Positions 1 through 8,991 are shown, counted from the first letter of the stretch. The stretch: 11,615 nucleotides of DNA from Candidatus Tharpella sp. (GCA_021163565.1 JAGGTT010000065.1:1-11615); one strand, 5' to 3'. The notes: generated by a model from the sequence alone, not told the origin. Numbers and translations: made by a program.

Positions 1-557
1 AGGAAGCCGTCTTTCCTTTTAATATGTTTCCCGAAGTTGACCCTCTGCTCGGCCCGGAGATGCGTTCCACCGGTGAAGTTCTGGGCCTGGCTGATAACTA
101 TGGCCTCGCTTTTTTCAAAGCCCAGGAAGCGGCCGGACAAACCCTGCCCCTTGAAGGAACCCTGCTTTTGACGGTCTCATCGCATGACCGCCAGGGAGCT
201 CTTGAGGTAGCAACCCGCTTTTCTGAACTCAATTTCACTATTAGAGCGACCAAAGGAACCCATCAATTTCTGTTAGATAACGGCATTAACTCAGACCTTA
301 TTCTCAAACGCCATGAAGGCCGGCCCAATATAGTCGATGCGATAACCAACAACGAAGTGCAACTGGTGGTCAATACACCAATCGGCAAACTCAGCACGAT
401 CGATGACTCCTATATTCGCAAAACGGCAATTAAATACAAGGTTCCCTATATCACGACAATGGCAGCTGCCATCGCCGCCGCCAAAGGCATCGCCGCAACC
501 CGCAAAGGCCATGGTGAGGTCAAAAGTCTGCAGCGCTATCATGCTGATATCGGCTGA
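1..557 (+). CDS. carB: Carbamoyl-phosphate synthase large subunit, C-terminal part (5' end outside window)
   Basis: The large subunit makes carbamoyl phosphate from glutamine-derived ammonia, bicarbonate and two ATP, for pyrimidine and arginine synthesis in the cytoplasm. Seen: the frame is open from the window edge (first full codon at 3) to TGA at 555-557, giving 184 residues. It opens with the end of the second ATP-grasp half (PFNMFPEVDPLLGPEMRSTG) and continues through the C-terminal MGS-like allosteric domain, with the ATKGT element near residue 82, VVNTPIGK near 128 and the YKVPYITT segment near 149. E. coli CarB is about 1,073 residues, so roughly the last sixth is present. In the family the MGS domain binds UMP, IMP or ornithine. 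An in-frame ATG at 24 is internal to the conserved domain and is not the start. No terminator is visible behind the stop codon. Confidence 0.96.
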   Translation, partial: EAVFPFNMFPEVDPLLGPEMRSTGEVLGLADNYGLAFFKAQEAAGQTLPLEGTLLLTVSSHDRQGALEVATRFSELNFTIRATKGTHQFLLDNGINSDLILKRHEGRPNIVDAITNNEVQLVVNTPIGKLSTIDDSYIRKTAIKYKVPYITTMAAAIAAAKGIAATRKGHGEVKSLQRYHADIG

Positions 558-616
558 CAGCAGGATAAAGTAGAATACTTAAGATGCCGATTTTTCTATA
601 GGGAAAGGGGTCATCT

Positions 617-679
617 ATGAAATTATTTACCCGAATTAATCTGGAAGCAATATCAATGGGCGTTGCTGGCCTGCTTTAA
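617..679 (+). other. Tiny ORF (20 aa) with good RBS; possible gene remnant
   Basis: An ATG at 617 follows a purine-rich GGGAAAGGGG block with 6 nt of spacing, which is a convincing ribosome-binding sequence. The frame encodes only 20 residues (MKLFTRINLEAISMGVAGLL) before TAA at 677. A second frame, 687-743, continues with a hydrophobic string (DPLVDVFAAVFVAMMTAV) and then TGA. Read together, the two could be the start of a small membrane protein broken by a frameshift, or a leader peptide. I do not recognise a family and the reading may be chance. The rest of 558-793 shows nothing else I can support. Confidence 0.25.
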
Positions 680-793
680 TATCTGAGATCCATTGGTTGA
701 TGTTTTTGCCGCTGTTTTTGTCGCCATGATGACGGCGGTATGAACCTCAGCTGGCAACCCTGAGCCAGAAACAGGGCATTTTTGGAATGTCTT

Positions 794-1531
794 CTAGTCG
801 CGGGCCAGATTGACGCAGAGCACAGCCGCCACGAAAAAGAGGATTCCGATGCTGGCCAGGATCAGGAAACCCCGGGGATCGGGCGGCTGCCCGAAGGCGG
901 CTGCACGAATCGCTTTGGAGGCATGGGTTAAGGGTAGGAAATAGAGAATCTTTTGGGCCATGGTCGGGAGTTCTTCCAGAGGGAAAAAGGTGCCGCCGAG
1001 AAAGGCCATCGGGGTTATGATAAAATTGCTCAACATTCCCTGGTCTTCGTGGGAGCGAACGGCCATCGCTACGATCACGGCCAGTGAGGCAAAAACAAAG
1101 CTGTTCAACACCAGGGCCAGCCAGAAGTAAAGGTTGTGGCTGAGCACTACCCCGAAGCTGGCACCCAGGACCAGAATCACCCCCACTGCCATGAGGGCGC
1201 GGGTCATACCGGCCAGCACTTCCCCGAGGACAAAGGCGGCATTGCTGATCGGTGCCACCTGAAACTCTTCGAAAATATGCCAGTAGAAGCGGGCAAAATT
1301 GATCTCCCATGCGATTCGATAGGCTTGGTTCATACTACTCATGGCCACCAGACCGGGCAGCAGAAACTCCATATAGGTGTGCCCGTCCACCTGCACATGG
1401 CGGCCCAAGGCGTAACCGAAGGCGACCATGTACAGCATGGGCTGTACCGCCCAGGATATAAGCATTTTCAACAGACGCCGCCTGATGATAAAAAGCTCCC
1501 GCAGATAGATTGCCGACCAGCCGCGAATCAT
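794..1531 (-). CDS. ABC-2 type transporter permease (YadH/NodJ-like)
   Basis: This is the inner-membrane half of an ABC exporter that pairs with the ATPase encoded just upstream. Seen: 245 residues, a usual length for the family. A cytoplasmic start with a basic stretch (IIRRRLLK, residues 15-22) precedes about six hydrophobic segments, near residues 25-43, 55-70, 100-128, 133-157, 168-183 and 221-242. The conserved ABC-2 block FLGGTFFPLEELP lies at 177-189. The ATG at 1531-1529 overlaps the TGA of the ATPase gene in an ATGA arrangement, which implies translational coupling. It is the last gene of the leftward cluster, and no U-run terminator is evident beyond 794. The substrate cannot be read from the sequence: relatives export polysaccharides, lipids, nodulation factors or drugs. 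Confidence 0.9.
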   Translation of the reverse strand: MIRGWSAIYLRELFIIRRRLLKMLISWAVQPMLYMVAFGYALGRHVQVDGHTYMEFLLPGLVAMSSMNQAYRIAWEINFARFYWHIFEEFQVAPISNAAFVLGEVLAGMTRALMAVGVILVLGASFGVVLSHNLYFWLALVLNSFVFASLAVIVAMAVRSHEDQGMLSNFIITPMAFLGGTFFPLEELPTMAQKILYFLPLTHASKAIRAAAFGQPPDPRGFLILASIGILFFVAAVLCVNLARD

Positions 1532-2364
1532 GTGACCTTCTTGCCGGTCAGCGTCAGGAAGGCATCTTCCAGGTTCACCCGTCGCAGCGTATGGCGATCG
1601 TCATGGCGGTTGTTGTAGCTTTCGGCCTCAACCCGTGTATTGAAATACAAGGTGTTTATGTGTTCTCGCGAGAACTGGTCGATGGCCCAGGTTCCCTGTC
1701 GGGCCATCAGGTTTTTCGGAGAATCGAGGGCTACGATGCGGCCCTCATCCAGAAAAGCCACCCGTTGGGCCAGAAATTCTGCCTCTTCGATATAGTGGGT
1801 GGTCAGAAAGATTGTTGTGCCTTTTTCCTGAATGTACTTGATCAGGGTCCAGAGACGTCGGCGAATGCCGGCATCAAGTCCGGCCGTCGGTTCATCCATA
1901 AACAGGATTTGAGGCTCATGCAGCAGAGCTCGGGCGATCATCAAACGGCGCTGAAAACCGCCGGAAAGATGCTTGCCGAGAACTGCAGTTTGATCCGCCA
2001 TTCCCACATATTCGAGCATTTCCGGGATTCGCTGTCTCAGGGTGCGGCACTTCATGTGATGTAGCCGACCGTGGATCCACATGTTCTCGTAAACTGATAG
2101 ATCACGATCCAGATTGTTCAACTGAGGTACGTATCCCACTTGCCGCTTGGCGGATAGCACCTCCCGGTGAATGCAAAATCCGTTCAATGTGGCGTTCCCG
2201 CGATCCAGCCGGGTCTGGCCGGTGAGGATACGTATGGTGGTGGTTTTTCCGGCACCGTTAGGCCCCAGATAGGCGAAAAGCTCACCCGCCGGAACCGCCA
2301 GATCGATTCCGCGCAACACTTTAACCGCCCCATAACTTTTTACCAGTCCCTCGATCCTGATCAT
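1528..2364 (-). CDS. ABC transporter ATP-binding protein (CcmA/YadG/NodI-like)
   Basis: This cytoplasmic ATPase drives the ABC-2 permease encoded downstream. Seen in the 278-residue product: Walker A GPNGAGKT at 34-41, Q-loop Q81, ABC signature LSGGF at 133-137, Walker B ending MDEP with catalytic E158, D-loop AGLD at 161-164, and switch histidine H190 (TTH). A C-terminal tail of about 60 residues ends with the NLEDAFLTLTG block typical of the DRA/CcmA-like exporters. I place the start at the ATG at 2364-2362, because GAGG lies 4 nt upstream and the family begins with this MIRIEGL-type segment. An in-frame TTG at 2397 would add 11 residues without a good RBS. The gene begins 128 bp after the outer-membrane factor gene, so the ABC pair may be read through from the efflux operon or have its own promoter in that gap. 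Confidence 0.93.
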   Translation of the reverse strand: MIRIEGLVKSYGAVKVLRGIDLAVPAGELFAYLGPNGAGKTTTIRILTGQTRLDRGNATLNGFCIHREVLSAKRQVGYVPQLNNLDRDLSVYENMWIHGRLHHMKCRTLRQRIPEMLEYVGMADQTAVLGKHLSGGFQRRLMIARALLHEPQILFMDEPTAGLDAGIRRRLWTLIKYIQEKGTTIFLTTHYIEEAEFLAQRVAFLDEGRIVALDSPKNLMARQGTWAIDQFSREHINTLYFNTRVEAESYNNRHDDRHTLRRVNLEDAFLTLTGKKVT

Positions 2365-2373
2365 GTCGCCTCT

Positions 2374-2428
2374 ATTTCGGCTATCGCCCGTGAACAAACT
2401 ACCCGATCCGAGATTGAATTTCGGCTAT
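2374..2428. repeat. 11-bp direct repeat ATTTCGGCTAT (two copies, 44 bp apart)
   Basis: Identical copies lie at 2374-2384 and 2418-2428, in the gap between the outer-membrane factor gene and the ABC ATPase gene. The nearer copy ends about 10 bp upstream of the ATPase start codon. Same-face spacing (44 bp is about four helical turns) would suit a regulator site or a small duplication. No function is known to me. Confidence 0.5.
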
Positions 2429-2492
2429 GCAGGACAGATGGAAATTGTACAACGGGCAATGACCGCGTTAGTTAGGTGGTTCTGTGAAAACA

Positions 2493-3938
2493 TTATTCCA
2501 GCGTTTGCCAGCCGCCACCGAGGGCCTTGTAGAGGCGTACAAGATTAGTGGTTACGGAGCCTTCACTCAAGGTCAGCTGATCCTGTAAAATCAGGAGTGA
2601 GCGTTGGGCATCGAGAACATTGTTGAAATCGACCAGGCCGACTTGGTATTGATCCTGGGCCAGTTGATCGGCCTTAAATGCCGCCGCCGTGGCCGCGAGT
2701 AATGAATGGTGGCGGCGCTGTTGATTGGCATAAGCTACGAGGACGTTTTCGATCTCATCCTGGGCATTCAAGACGGTCATTTCGTATTCAATCAAAGCCT
2801 GCTCCTGGAGGGCAGAGTGAATTTCAATATTCTGGCGGATAGCGTTGCCGTGAAAAATCTTCCAGGAAATAGTTGGGCCGAAATCCCAGACTCGGTTGTC
2901 GGCAGTGAAAAAGTTTCCGGCCGAGAGTGATTCGAGGCCTATACTGCCATTTAATCTAAAGCGTGGATAAAGGTCGGCCGTCGCCACTCCGACACGGGCG
3001 GTTTGAGCTGCCAGTCGTCGTTCGGCTCGGCGGATATCGGGCCGGCGCCGCAAAGTTTCTGCCGGAACCCCGATAGCCAGGTGCTTAGGCGGTGCCGGAA
3101 TCGGTTTTCTTACGGCGAGTTCACTATGGACGGCACCGGGTGTCTGCCCGAGCAATACCGCCAGGCGGTTCTTGGCAGCTTCCAGCCGGGTTTGAATAAC
3201 CGGGATCTGGGATCGGGTTCTTTCCAGATTATAGAGCGATTGCTGTACGGCCAGTTCATCAATGATGCCGGCCTGAAAGCGGGAATCGTTTAAGTCGTAG
3301 GTCTCTTGCTGAGCTTTAAGGTTAGCCTCAATCACGGTCAAGCCGTTCTGGTAGGTGCGCACATCAATATAGTTTAAAGCCACTTCAGCCAGCAAACTTA
3401 CAAGTACGTCATGTAAATTTTCCTGAGCCGCTTCAACTTCGGCGGTGTCGACTTCCACCGCCCGTCGGATACCGCCGAAAACATCGAGTTCCCAACTGGC
3501 ATCAAATCCAGCACTATAAAGTTTATCTTCTCTCCCATTACGATCGCGATTTTTGCCGGCGGCAGCGCCAGCATCCAGAGTCGGGTAAAAATAGGAGCGG
3601 CTCACGCCCCGGCGAGCCCGGGCCTCGCGGATCCTGGCGCGGGCCGCCCGCAAATCCAGATTACCGTCGACAGCTCGTTCAGTTAAGCTGGTAAGTTCCG
3701 GGTCATCGAGAACTTTCCACCAGCAAGCCATAGTTTCGGGTTCAGGGAGCTCGGCATTGAGGCCGCCTTTCAGTTCGGTTGACCATTTTTCCGGAGTTTC
3801 AGGTTCTACCGGGACATAGTCCGGCCCAACCGCGGCGCAGCCGCATAAAGCAAGGGCTACGATTATTGCCAGTCCAATCATTATGAGGGAATGTTGTGGG
3901 TGTTTGCAAGTTTGTTGACTAAAATTTTTTGCACTCAT
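2493..3938 (-). CDS. RND efflux outer-membrane factor lipoprotein (NodT/OprM family)
   Basis: This is the TolC-like trimeric channel through which the RND pump expels substrate across the outer membrane. Seen: 481 residues. An N-terminal signal with a hydrophobic core (about 18-33) ends in a lipobox, LCGC, with the lipidated cysteine at 34. Then comes AAVGPDY, the usual mature start of this family, and the WWKVLDDPEL block at 73-82 (the family's WW..F.DP.L). Two alanine-rich helical repeats follow, which would form the coiled-coil tunnel, with a WELDVFGG motif in the first half. The ATG at 3938 lies 2 bp after the stop of the RND gene, with AAGAGA as a likely ribosome-binding sequence, so the two genes are tightly coupled. 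The sequence looks complete and intact. Substrate specificity cannot be read from it. Confidence 0.94.
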   Translation of the reverse strand: MSAKNFSQQTCKHPQHSLIMIGLAIIVALALCGCAAVGPDYVPVEPETPEKWSTELKGGLNAELPEPETMACWWKVLDDPELTSLTERAVDGNLDLRAARARIREARARRGVSRSYFYPTLDAGAAAGKNRDRNGREDKLYSAGFDASWELDVFGGIRRAVEVDTAEVEAAQENLHDVLVSLLAEVALNYIDVRTYQNGLTVIEANLKAQQETYDLNDSRFQAGIIDELAVQQSLYNLERTRSQIPVIQTRLEAAKNRLAVLLGQTPGAVHSELAVRKPIPAPPKHLAIGVPAETLRRRPDIRRAERRLAAQTARVGVATADLYPRFRLNGSIGLESLSAGNFFTADNRVWDFGPTISWKIFHGNAIRQNIEIHSALQEQALIEYEMTVLNAQDEIENVLVAYANQQRRHHSLLAATAAAFKADQLAQDQYQVGLVDFNNVLDAQRSLLILQDQLTLSEGSVTTNLVRLYKALGGGWQTLE

Positions 3939-3940
3939 GG

Positions 3941-6900
3941 TTATCTCTTTTGGGGGTTACTTCGTCGTGTGCGCCAGGCATGACCTTTTTCGCGGCCGGA
4001 CTGAAATATGTAATAGAGTGCCGGCACCAGAAAGATGCCGACCAGGGTCGCGGCCAGCATTCCGTAAAAGACGGTGGTGCCAATTGCCCGGCGGCTGCCG
4101 GCTCCGGCTCCGCTGGCGATTACCATAGGTGCGATCCCCAGAATAAATGTAAAAGCTGTCATCAAGACCGGCCGGAAGCGGACTTTGGCTCCGGCGATAG
4201 CGGCATCAGCCACTGAGGCCCCTTGCTCACGTACTGTTTTGGAGAACTCAACTATGAGAATCGCACTTTTACTGGCGAGGCCGACCAGTAACACCAGGCC
4301 GATTTGAGCATAGATACTTAAACTGAGTCCGGTCAGCCATAACCCGGCCAACCCGCCGAGACTGGCAACCGGTACCGAAACCACGATCGCCAGCGGGATG
4401 TTCCAACTTTCATATTGAGCCACAAGAAAGAGATAAGCGAAAAGCAATGCCAGAGTGAAGATTACAGGAATCTGGCCGCTGCTTTTTTGTTCCTGAAAAG
4501 ACATTCCCGACCATTCAAAACTGTAGCCTTGAGGCAGGGTTTCAGCGGCGATCCGGACCATGGTCGCCATTGCTTCTCCGGAGCTGAAACCGGCCGCCGC
4601 GCCGCCGTTTATTTTAATACTGCTGTACTGATTATAACGATTTATATTTTGCGGACCGAGGGTCGTGCTGGTCGTTATCAGGCTTTGCATCGGTACCATC
4701 TTGCCGGTCTGACTGCGGACGTAGAGTCGGTTGATATCTTTAATCTTGTCACGGTGTTGAGTGTCGGCTTGAACCGTGACCTGAAAGACCCGTCCGAGCA
4801 GGTTGAAGTCATTGGCATATTTCGAGCCGAGCTGGGCCTGCAGGGTGGCAAATATACTGCTGATCGGTACGTTGAGAGTCTCAGCCCGGGTACGGTTGAC
4901 GGCGATCGAAATTTGCGGCGTGTTGGCTGTATAGGTACTGAAAACTCTTTGTAGGGAAGGTTCCTGATTCGCGGCGATCACCAGCGCCTTGGCTGCCGCC
5001 GCGAGCTCCTGCGGGTTTTGATCTTCTAACCCCTGCATCTGGAAATTAAAGCCGCCGGTCCGGCCCAGACCGCGAATCGGCGGCGGGGAGAAGGCGAATA
5101 TGTTGGCCGTCGAGATGGCCGAGAGTTTGCCCTGCACTTTTTTCAGAATAGCTCCGAGTTGCAGTTCTTTGCTGGTACGCTGACTCCAGGGGTCAAGAAC
5201 GATGACCCCTAAAGCGACATTTTCGGCGGCACCGCTGAGCAGACTGTAGCCGCTTGCCAGAATAATGTCTTTAATTCCCTTAGTACTTTTAAGTTCCCTG
5301 GTGACCTGCTCTAAAACCTTGCCGGTGCGAGATAGGGATGAGGCTTCGGGAAGCTGAATATTAAGATAAAAAGAGCCGATATCCTCTTTTGGTAAAAAAC
5401 TGACTGGCCGGTCGGTGAAGAGGTAATATGAGGCTCCAAAAATGCCGATAAAAATAATCAGAACCACGACTTTGCGCCGGATTAGCCAGGTGGTGCCGGC
5501 GACATAGCGGTCACGGGAAAAATTGAGCGACCGATTGAACCAGGCTAAAGGGCCTCGATTTATGACTTTAGGCGACTTTAACAGAACTGCGCAGAGGGCC
5601 GGGCTTAATGTCAGGGCATTAATGGTTGAGATAATGACGGCGGTACAGATAGTTACGGCAAATTGTTTATAGAGTTCGCCGGTAATGCCGGGCAGAAAAC
5701 CAACCGGAACAAATACGGCGAGTAAAACCAGGGTTGTCGAGATGATTGGGGTCGTAACCTGCTGCATCGCTTTAATGGTTGCGGCTTTAGGGGCTAGGTT
5801 CTCTTCAGCCATAAGCCGGTAAACATTTTCGACGACAACAATAGCATCGTCAACCACCACCCCGATTGACATGATCAGGGCAAACAGTGAGATAGTGTTG
5901 GCGTTATAACCTAAAGCCAAAAGGACAGCAAACGTACCGATCAACGAAACCGGAATGGTAACGGTCGGAACCAGCGTCGCCCGCCAATCCTGAAGAAAGA
6001 TATAATTTACGAAAAGAACCAAAAAAAAGGTCATTAACAGGGTATGCAGCATTTCACGAATCGTGGCCGAAACATAGCTGGTGGTGTCGTAAACAATTTG
6101 GTATTGAACATCGGCGGGTTGTCGTTTGGCCAAGTGTTTTAGAATCTCTCGGACTTCGTCCATGGTCTCTAAGGCATTAGCATTACTGGCGCGGTAGATT
6201 GCCAGGGTTACGGCCGGATCTCCATTTAAAATTGATTGGGTGCGGTAGGTTTTGGCTCCAAGTTCGACTCGGGCAATATCACGAATTCGGACCAAGCCCC
6301 CGGCAGTATTGGCAGTGACGATGATATTTTCAAACTCTTGCTGGCTTTTCAGACGTCCCTGAGCCCGCAAAGTATATTGAAATTGCTGGTTGTTGTCGGT
6401 CGGCATGGTGCCGATAGTACCAACAGCCGCCTGGATATTTTGTTGACGAATACTTTTAATTACATCATCTGCGGTCAGGCCTAAGGCGGTCAAACGATCC
6501 GGGTCAAGCCAGATGCGCATGCTGTATTCCATCTCGCTGAAGATATAGACATCACTTATGCCTTTGAGCCGAACCAGGGAGTCTTTGATTGTCTGGCTGA
6601 CATAGTTACTTAAGAAAAGTTTATCTCTGCTGCCCTTGGGTGAGTAAAAGCTGATCGCTGCCAGCATATCCGGTGAACGTTTACGGATGGTTACTCCTTG
6701 TTCGATGACCTCTTTGGGCAGTTTGGCAATCGCCATCTGCACCCGGTTTTGAGTATTGACCTGGTCGATGTCGGGATCAGTGCCAACCGCAAAAGTTACG
6801 GTCAGGCTATAACTGCCGTTATTGGAACAGGTCGAGGACATATAGAGCATATTGTCGACCCCGTTGACCGCGTTTTCGATCGGTGCGGCGACACTGGCAG

Positions 6901-7075
6901 CCAGAACCTCGGCGTTGGCTCCGGGATAGAACGTGCTGACCCGAATATTAGGTGGGGTAATTTGCGGGTATTGGGCGACGGGAATATTGAGCATGGCGAT
7001 GAATCCGGCCAGGGTAATGATGATGGAAATCACCACCGCCAACCGCGGCCGTTCAATGAAAATTCGGGAAAACAT
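3941..7075 (-). CDS. RND efflux transporter, HAE1 family (AcrB/MexB-like)
   Basis: This is the proton-driven inner-membrane pump that takes drugs, detergents or similar hydrophobic molecules and passes them to the outer-membrane channel. Seen: 1,044 residues (AcrB has 1,049), beginning with the first transmembrane helix at about 10-30 and the [12 protein letters not shown] block. The proton-relay residues are all present: D409 and D410 in [14 protein letters not shown]936 in [13 protein letters not shown], and R968 with T974/T976 in [13 protein letters not shown] switch-loop counterpart lies at about 661-672 ([12 protein letters not shown]), and GFSSGEAM is at 829-836. The ATG at 7075 has GAAGG 7 nt upstream. 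The adaptor gene lies upstream across a 181-bp gap holding a palindrome; the channel gene follows 2 bp downstream. With all key residues intact, the pump is probably functional. Confidence 0.96.
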   Translation of the reverse strand: MFSRIFIERPRLAVVISIIITLAGFIAMLNIPVAQYPQITPPNIRVSTFYPGANAEVLAASVAAPIENAVNGVDNMLYMSSTCSNNGSYSLTVTFAVGTDPDIDQVNTQNRVQMAIAKLPKEVIEQGVTIRKRSPDMLAAISFYSPKGSRDKLFLSNYVSQTIKDSLVRLKGISDVYIFSEMEYSMRIWLDPDRLTALGLTADDVIKSIRQQNIQAAVGTIGTMPTDNNQQFQYTLRAQGRLKSQQEFENIIVTANTAGGLVRIRDIARVELGAKTYRTQSILNGDPAVTLAIYRASNANALETMDEVREILKHLAKRQPADVQYQIVYDTTSYVSATIREMLHTLLMTFFLVLFVNYIFLQDWRATLVPTVTIPVSLIGTFAVLLALGYNANTISLFALIMSIGVVVDDAIVVVENVYRLMAEENLAPKAATIKAMQQVTTPIISTTLVLLAVFVPVGFLPGITGELYKQFAVTICTAVIISTINALTLSPALCAVLLKSPKVINRGPLAWFNRSLNFSRDRYVAGTTWLIRRKVVVLIIFIGIFGASYYLFTDRPVSFLPKEDIGSFYLNIQLPEASSLSRTGKVLEQVTRELKSTKGIKDIILASGYSLLSGAAENVALGVIVLDPWSQRTSKELQLGAILKKVQGKLSAISTANIFAFSPPPIRGLGRTGGFNFQMQGLEDQNPQELAAAAKALVIAANQEPSLQRVFSTYTANTPQISIAVNRTRAETLNVPISSIFATLQAQLGSKYANDFNLLGRVFQVTVQADTQHRDKIKDINRLYVRSQTGKMVPMQSLITTSTTLGPQNINRYNQYSSIKINGGAAAGFSSGEAMATMVRIAAETLPQGYSFEWSGMSFQEQKSSGQIPVIFTLALLFAYLFLVAQYESWNIPLAIVVSVPVASLGGLAGLWLTGLSLSIYAQIGLVLLVGLASKSAILIVEFSKTVREQGASVADAAIAGAKVRFRPVLMTAFTFILGIAPMVIASGAGAGSRRAIGTTVFYGMLAATLVGIFLVPALYYIFQSGREKGHAWRTRRSNPQKR

Positions 7076-7097
7076 AGATTACCTTCTATCTTGATGC

Positions 7098-7151
7098 GGG
7101 GACATACCTCCAGCCCGGGCTTTAGCCCGTGGCGGGCTGAGCTGTGTCCCC
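7098..7151. repeat. REP-like palindrome with GGGGACA/TGTCCCC ends
   Basis: The element sits in the 181-bp gap between the adaptor and RND genes. Outer arms are GGGGACA (7098-7104) and TGTCCCC (7145-7151). Nested inside are CAGCCCG (7111-7117) with CGGGCTG (7133-7139), or alternatively GGGC-TTTA-GCCC (7117-7128). On the minus strand the core reads ACGGGCTAAAGCCCGGG, the style of repeated extragenic palindromes mobilised by RAYT (Y1/IS200-like) transposases. No transposase is present here. In the leftward transcript it would fold into a stable hairpin and could lower read-through or protect the flanking message. Confidence 0.7.
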
Positions 7152-7256
7152 TTCGAATAAATGACTGCCAGGTTATTCACCGGTAGGCGAACAGCCTGGT
7201 GCAGGAATTTAAACGGTACGAGTGGGCGAAGCAAACTTCACTCTAACTTCAGCTAC

Positions 7257-8480
7257 TTAATTAGGTTGTGTATCAATGGTGGTTTTCACGGTTTGTCCGG
7301 GTTTGACTTTTTGTAAACCCTGAGTAATAACCAGATCTCCGGCTTTGAGGCCGGAGGTGACGGCCCAGCGATTGCCGCTGACCAGTAACCCGGTTGTTAC
7401 CCGCTGTTTAATTACCTGGTTTTGCTGATCAACCATCAGTACATAATGTCCCTCACGATCTTGTAAAACTGCGGCCTGCGGGATTACCGGCAGTTTCTCA
7501 CCCTGGCTTTGCCGGATCATAATGGTGACATACTGTCCCGGTAGCAGGATACCGGCAGAATTGTCGAATATGGCCCGGACGGCGATAGTGCCGGTTTCCT
7601 GGTCGACGACGTTATCGATGAAATCGATCTGACCGCTATCTTCCAAAACTTGATCATTGAGTAGTTTGATTCGGGGAACCAGAGAACGAATCTTTTTATG
7701 GCCGGAGGAGTCTTTGAGGATGGCCTGGATGGCCGTCAGATCATTTTCACTGATCGAGTAAAGTACTCGGATCGGATTGAGCTGGACGATTCGGGCCAGA
7801 GGGCCGGAATTGGGCTCGCAGAGATTACCTATGGTGAGGGCCGTGCGGCCAATTCGGCCGCTGATTGGAGCTCGTATTTTAGTGTATTCCAAATCAAGTT
7901 CGGAGAGTGTGAGAGCGGCCTGAGCCTCCAGCAGCCGGGCCTTGGCCAGGAGCTCTTCGGCCACGGCCGTATCCAGATCTGAGGCGGAGATTCCCCCGGA
8001 ACGTACATTTTTAACTCTTTTTAGATATTGGCTGGTTTTAGTCAGCGTCGCCCGGGCCTGGGCGACTCCGGCCTGGTCCGCTGCGACTCGGGCCTGATAG
8101 GGCGCTTGTTCAATAACGTAAAGCAGATCACCGATCTTAACGTTGCTGCCTTCCTTGAAATTAACCTGCTCTAAAAAACCCTTAACCCGGGCCTGAAGCA
8201 CCACACTCTGAATTGCCTCAACATGGCCCACATACTCAGTTGGCGGGTTAATCTCCTGTTCAATAATCGCTGTAACCTTGACCAGCGGCGGCGGCCCTTT
8301 TTTTGAACCCGGAGAGGCGGCGCTGACAATCGGGGCAGAGGCTGACAGCACAATAAAAATCAGGAGCATCAATAAACCGGCACTGCGGCCAGCCGAGGCT
8401 GCGCTCAAAAAATAGCGATATGGCAAGCGGTGAGGTCTTAATAGGTTGGAGCATAAGTTAAAGTTAGTGTTGGACTGCAT
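7257..8480 (-). CDS. RND efflux periplasmic adaptor (membrane fusion protein, AcrA/MexA-like)
   Basis: The adaptor bridges the RND pump and the outer-membrane channel in the periplasm. Seen: 407 residues. Domains in order are: signal segment with a hydrophobic core at about 35-49 and a likely cleavage after VSA near 54; first lipoyl half at about 93-124; alpha-helical hairpin at about 125-198, rich in alanine and leucine; second lipoyl half at about 199-222 (KIRAPISGRIGRT); beta-barrel at about 230-325 with IDFIDNVVDQETGTIAVRA; and a membrane-proximal domain to the end. There is no lipobox at the cleavage region, so unlike AcrA or MexA it is probably not lipid-anchored. The ATG at 8480-8478 has AGGAG about 10 nt upstream. 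The N-terminal region before the hydrophobic core is unusually long (about 34 residues). It is the first gene of the leftward cluster; no local regulator gene is seen. Confidence 0.93.
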   Translation of the reverse strand: MQSNTNFNLCSNLLRPHRLPYRYFLSAASAGRSAGLLMLLIFIVLSASAPIVSAASPGSKKGPPPLVKVTAIIEQEINPPTEYVGHVEAIQSVVLQARVKGFLEQVNFKEGSNVKIGDLLYVIEQAPYQARVAADQAGVAQARATLTKTSQYLKRVKNVRSGGISASDLDTAVAEELLAKARLLEAQAALTLSELDLEYTKIRAPISGRIGRTALTIGNLCEPNSGPLARIVQLNPIRVLYSISENDLTAIQAILKDSSGHKKIRSLVPRIKLLNDQVLEDSGQIDFIDNVVDQETGTIAVRAIFDNSAGILLPGQYVTIMIRQSQGEKLPVIPQAAVLQDREGHYVLMVDQQNQVIKQRVTTGLLVSGNRWAVTSGLKAGDLVITQGLQKVKPGQTVKTTIDTQPN

Positions 8481-8809
8481 TTTTCATCTACTCCTGGGGC
8501 GGTTTTCTTGCCGCTGTATGATAATGAAATAATTTGACAAGTTGAGGGAATTGTTTTTAATTTTAATTTGAGAAAAAAATAATAAGGTCATTTACTGGTT
8601 CTGTCAAGAAGAATGTGTGTATTGTGTTTTTTTAAGTTAGTTGTGGCCATTTACTTCCGCTTCTTCTTAACGAAATTTTGATTTTCCAAGTCTGTTTCGT
8701 CTAATTACTTAATTCGTGAATCCTTCGCCCAGACTGAAATAATTTTTTTGCTGTATTTCATCAAAAAAAGGCTACGATTTTTTCAAGATGTTCCTGTAAA
8801 CAAGCAAAC

Positions 8810-8859
8810 TTATTCAATGTAAAGTTCTGTCCGGATAATGCTGATAAATCATTGAATAA
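8810..8859. repeat. Perfect 10-bp inverted repeat TTATTCAATG / CATTGAATAA
   Basis: The arms are at 8810-8819 and 8850-8859, separated by 30 bp that are less AT-rich than their surroundings. The match is exact on all ten positions and stops cleanly on both sides. It is too widely spaced for a typical dimeric repressor half-site pair and has no U-run, so it is not a terminator. It may be a paired operator or an end-repeat of a decayed element. Confidence 0.5.
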
Positions 8860-8896
8860 ATAAGCGATTAGGCAAAAATATGATGGAGCTTTTAGC

Positions 8897-8931
8897 GCTG
8901 TTTAGGGGGGTGATATAGGTTGCTGTTTAGG
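8897..8931 (+). repeat. 10-bp direct repeat GCTGTTTAGG, copies 25 bp apart
   Basis: The copies lie at 8897-8906 and 8922-8931, in the non-coding interval. No gene depends on them directly. They could be regulator sites or a local duplication. Confidence 0.4.
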
Positions 8932-8991
8932 ACGTTAAATATATAAGTATAAATATCTATTATAAAATTCAATAATATAAATATATAAAAG

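Noticed and set aside
745..793. Terminator after the ABC permease
   Set aside because: Only a 5-bp CTGGC/GCCAG stem is found, with no U-run, so I do not call a terminator.
1136..2064. Plus-strand frames opposite the ABC genes
   Set aside because: They are shadows of the ABC permease and ATPase, which carry complete family motifs on the minus strand.
2362..2397. TTG start at 2397 for the ABC ATPase
   Set aside because: The extra 11 residues do not resemble the family start, and the ATG at 2364 has GAGG 4 nt upstream.
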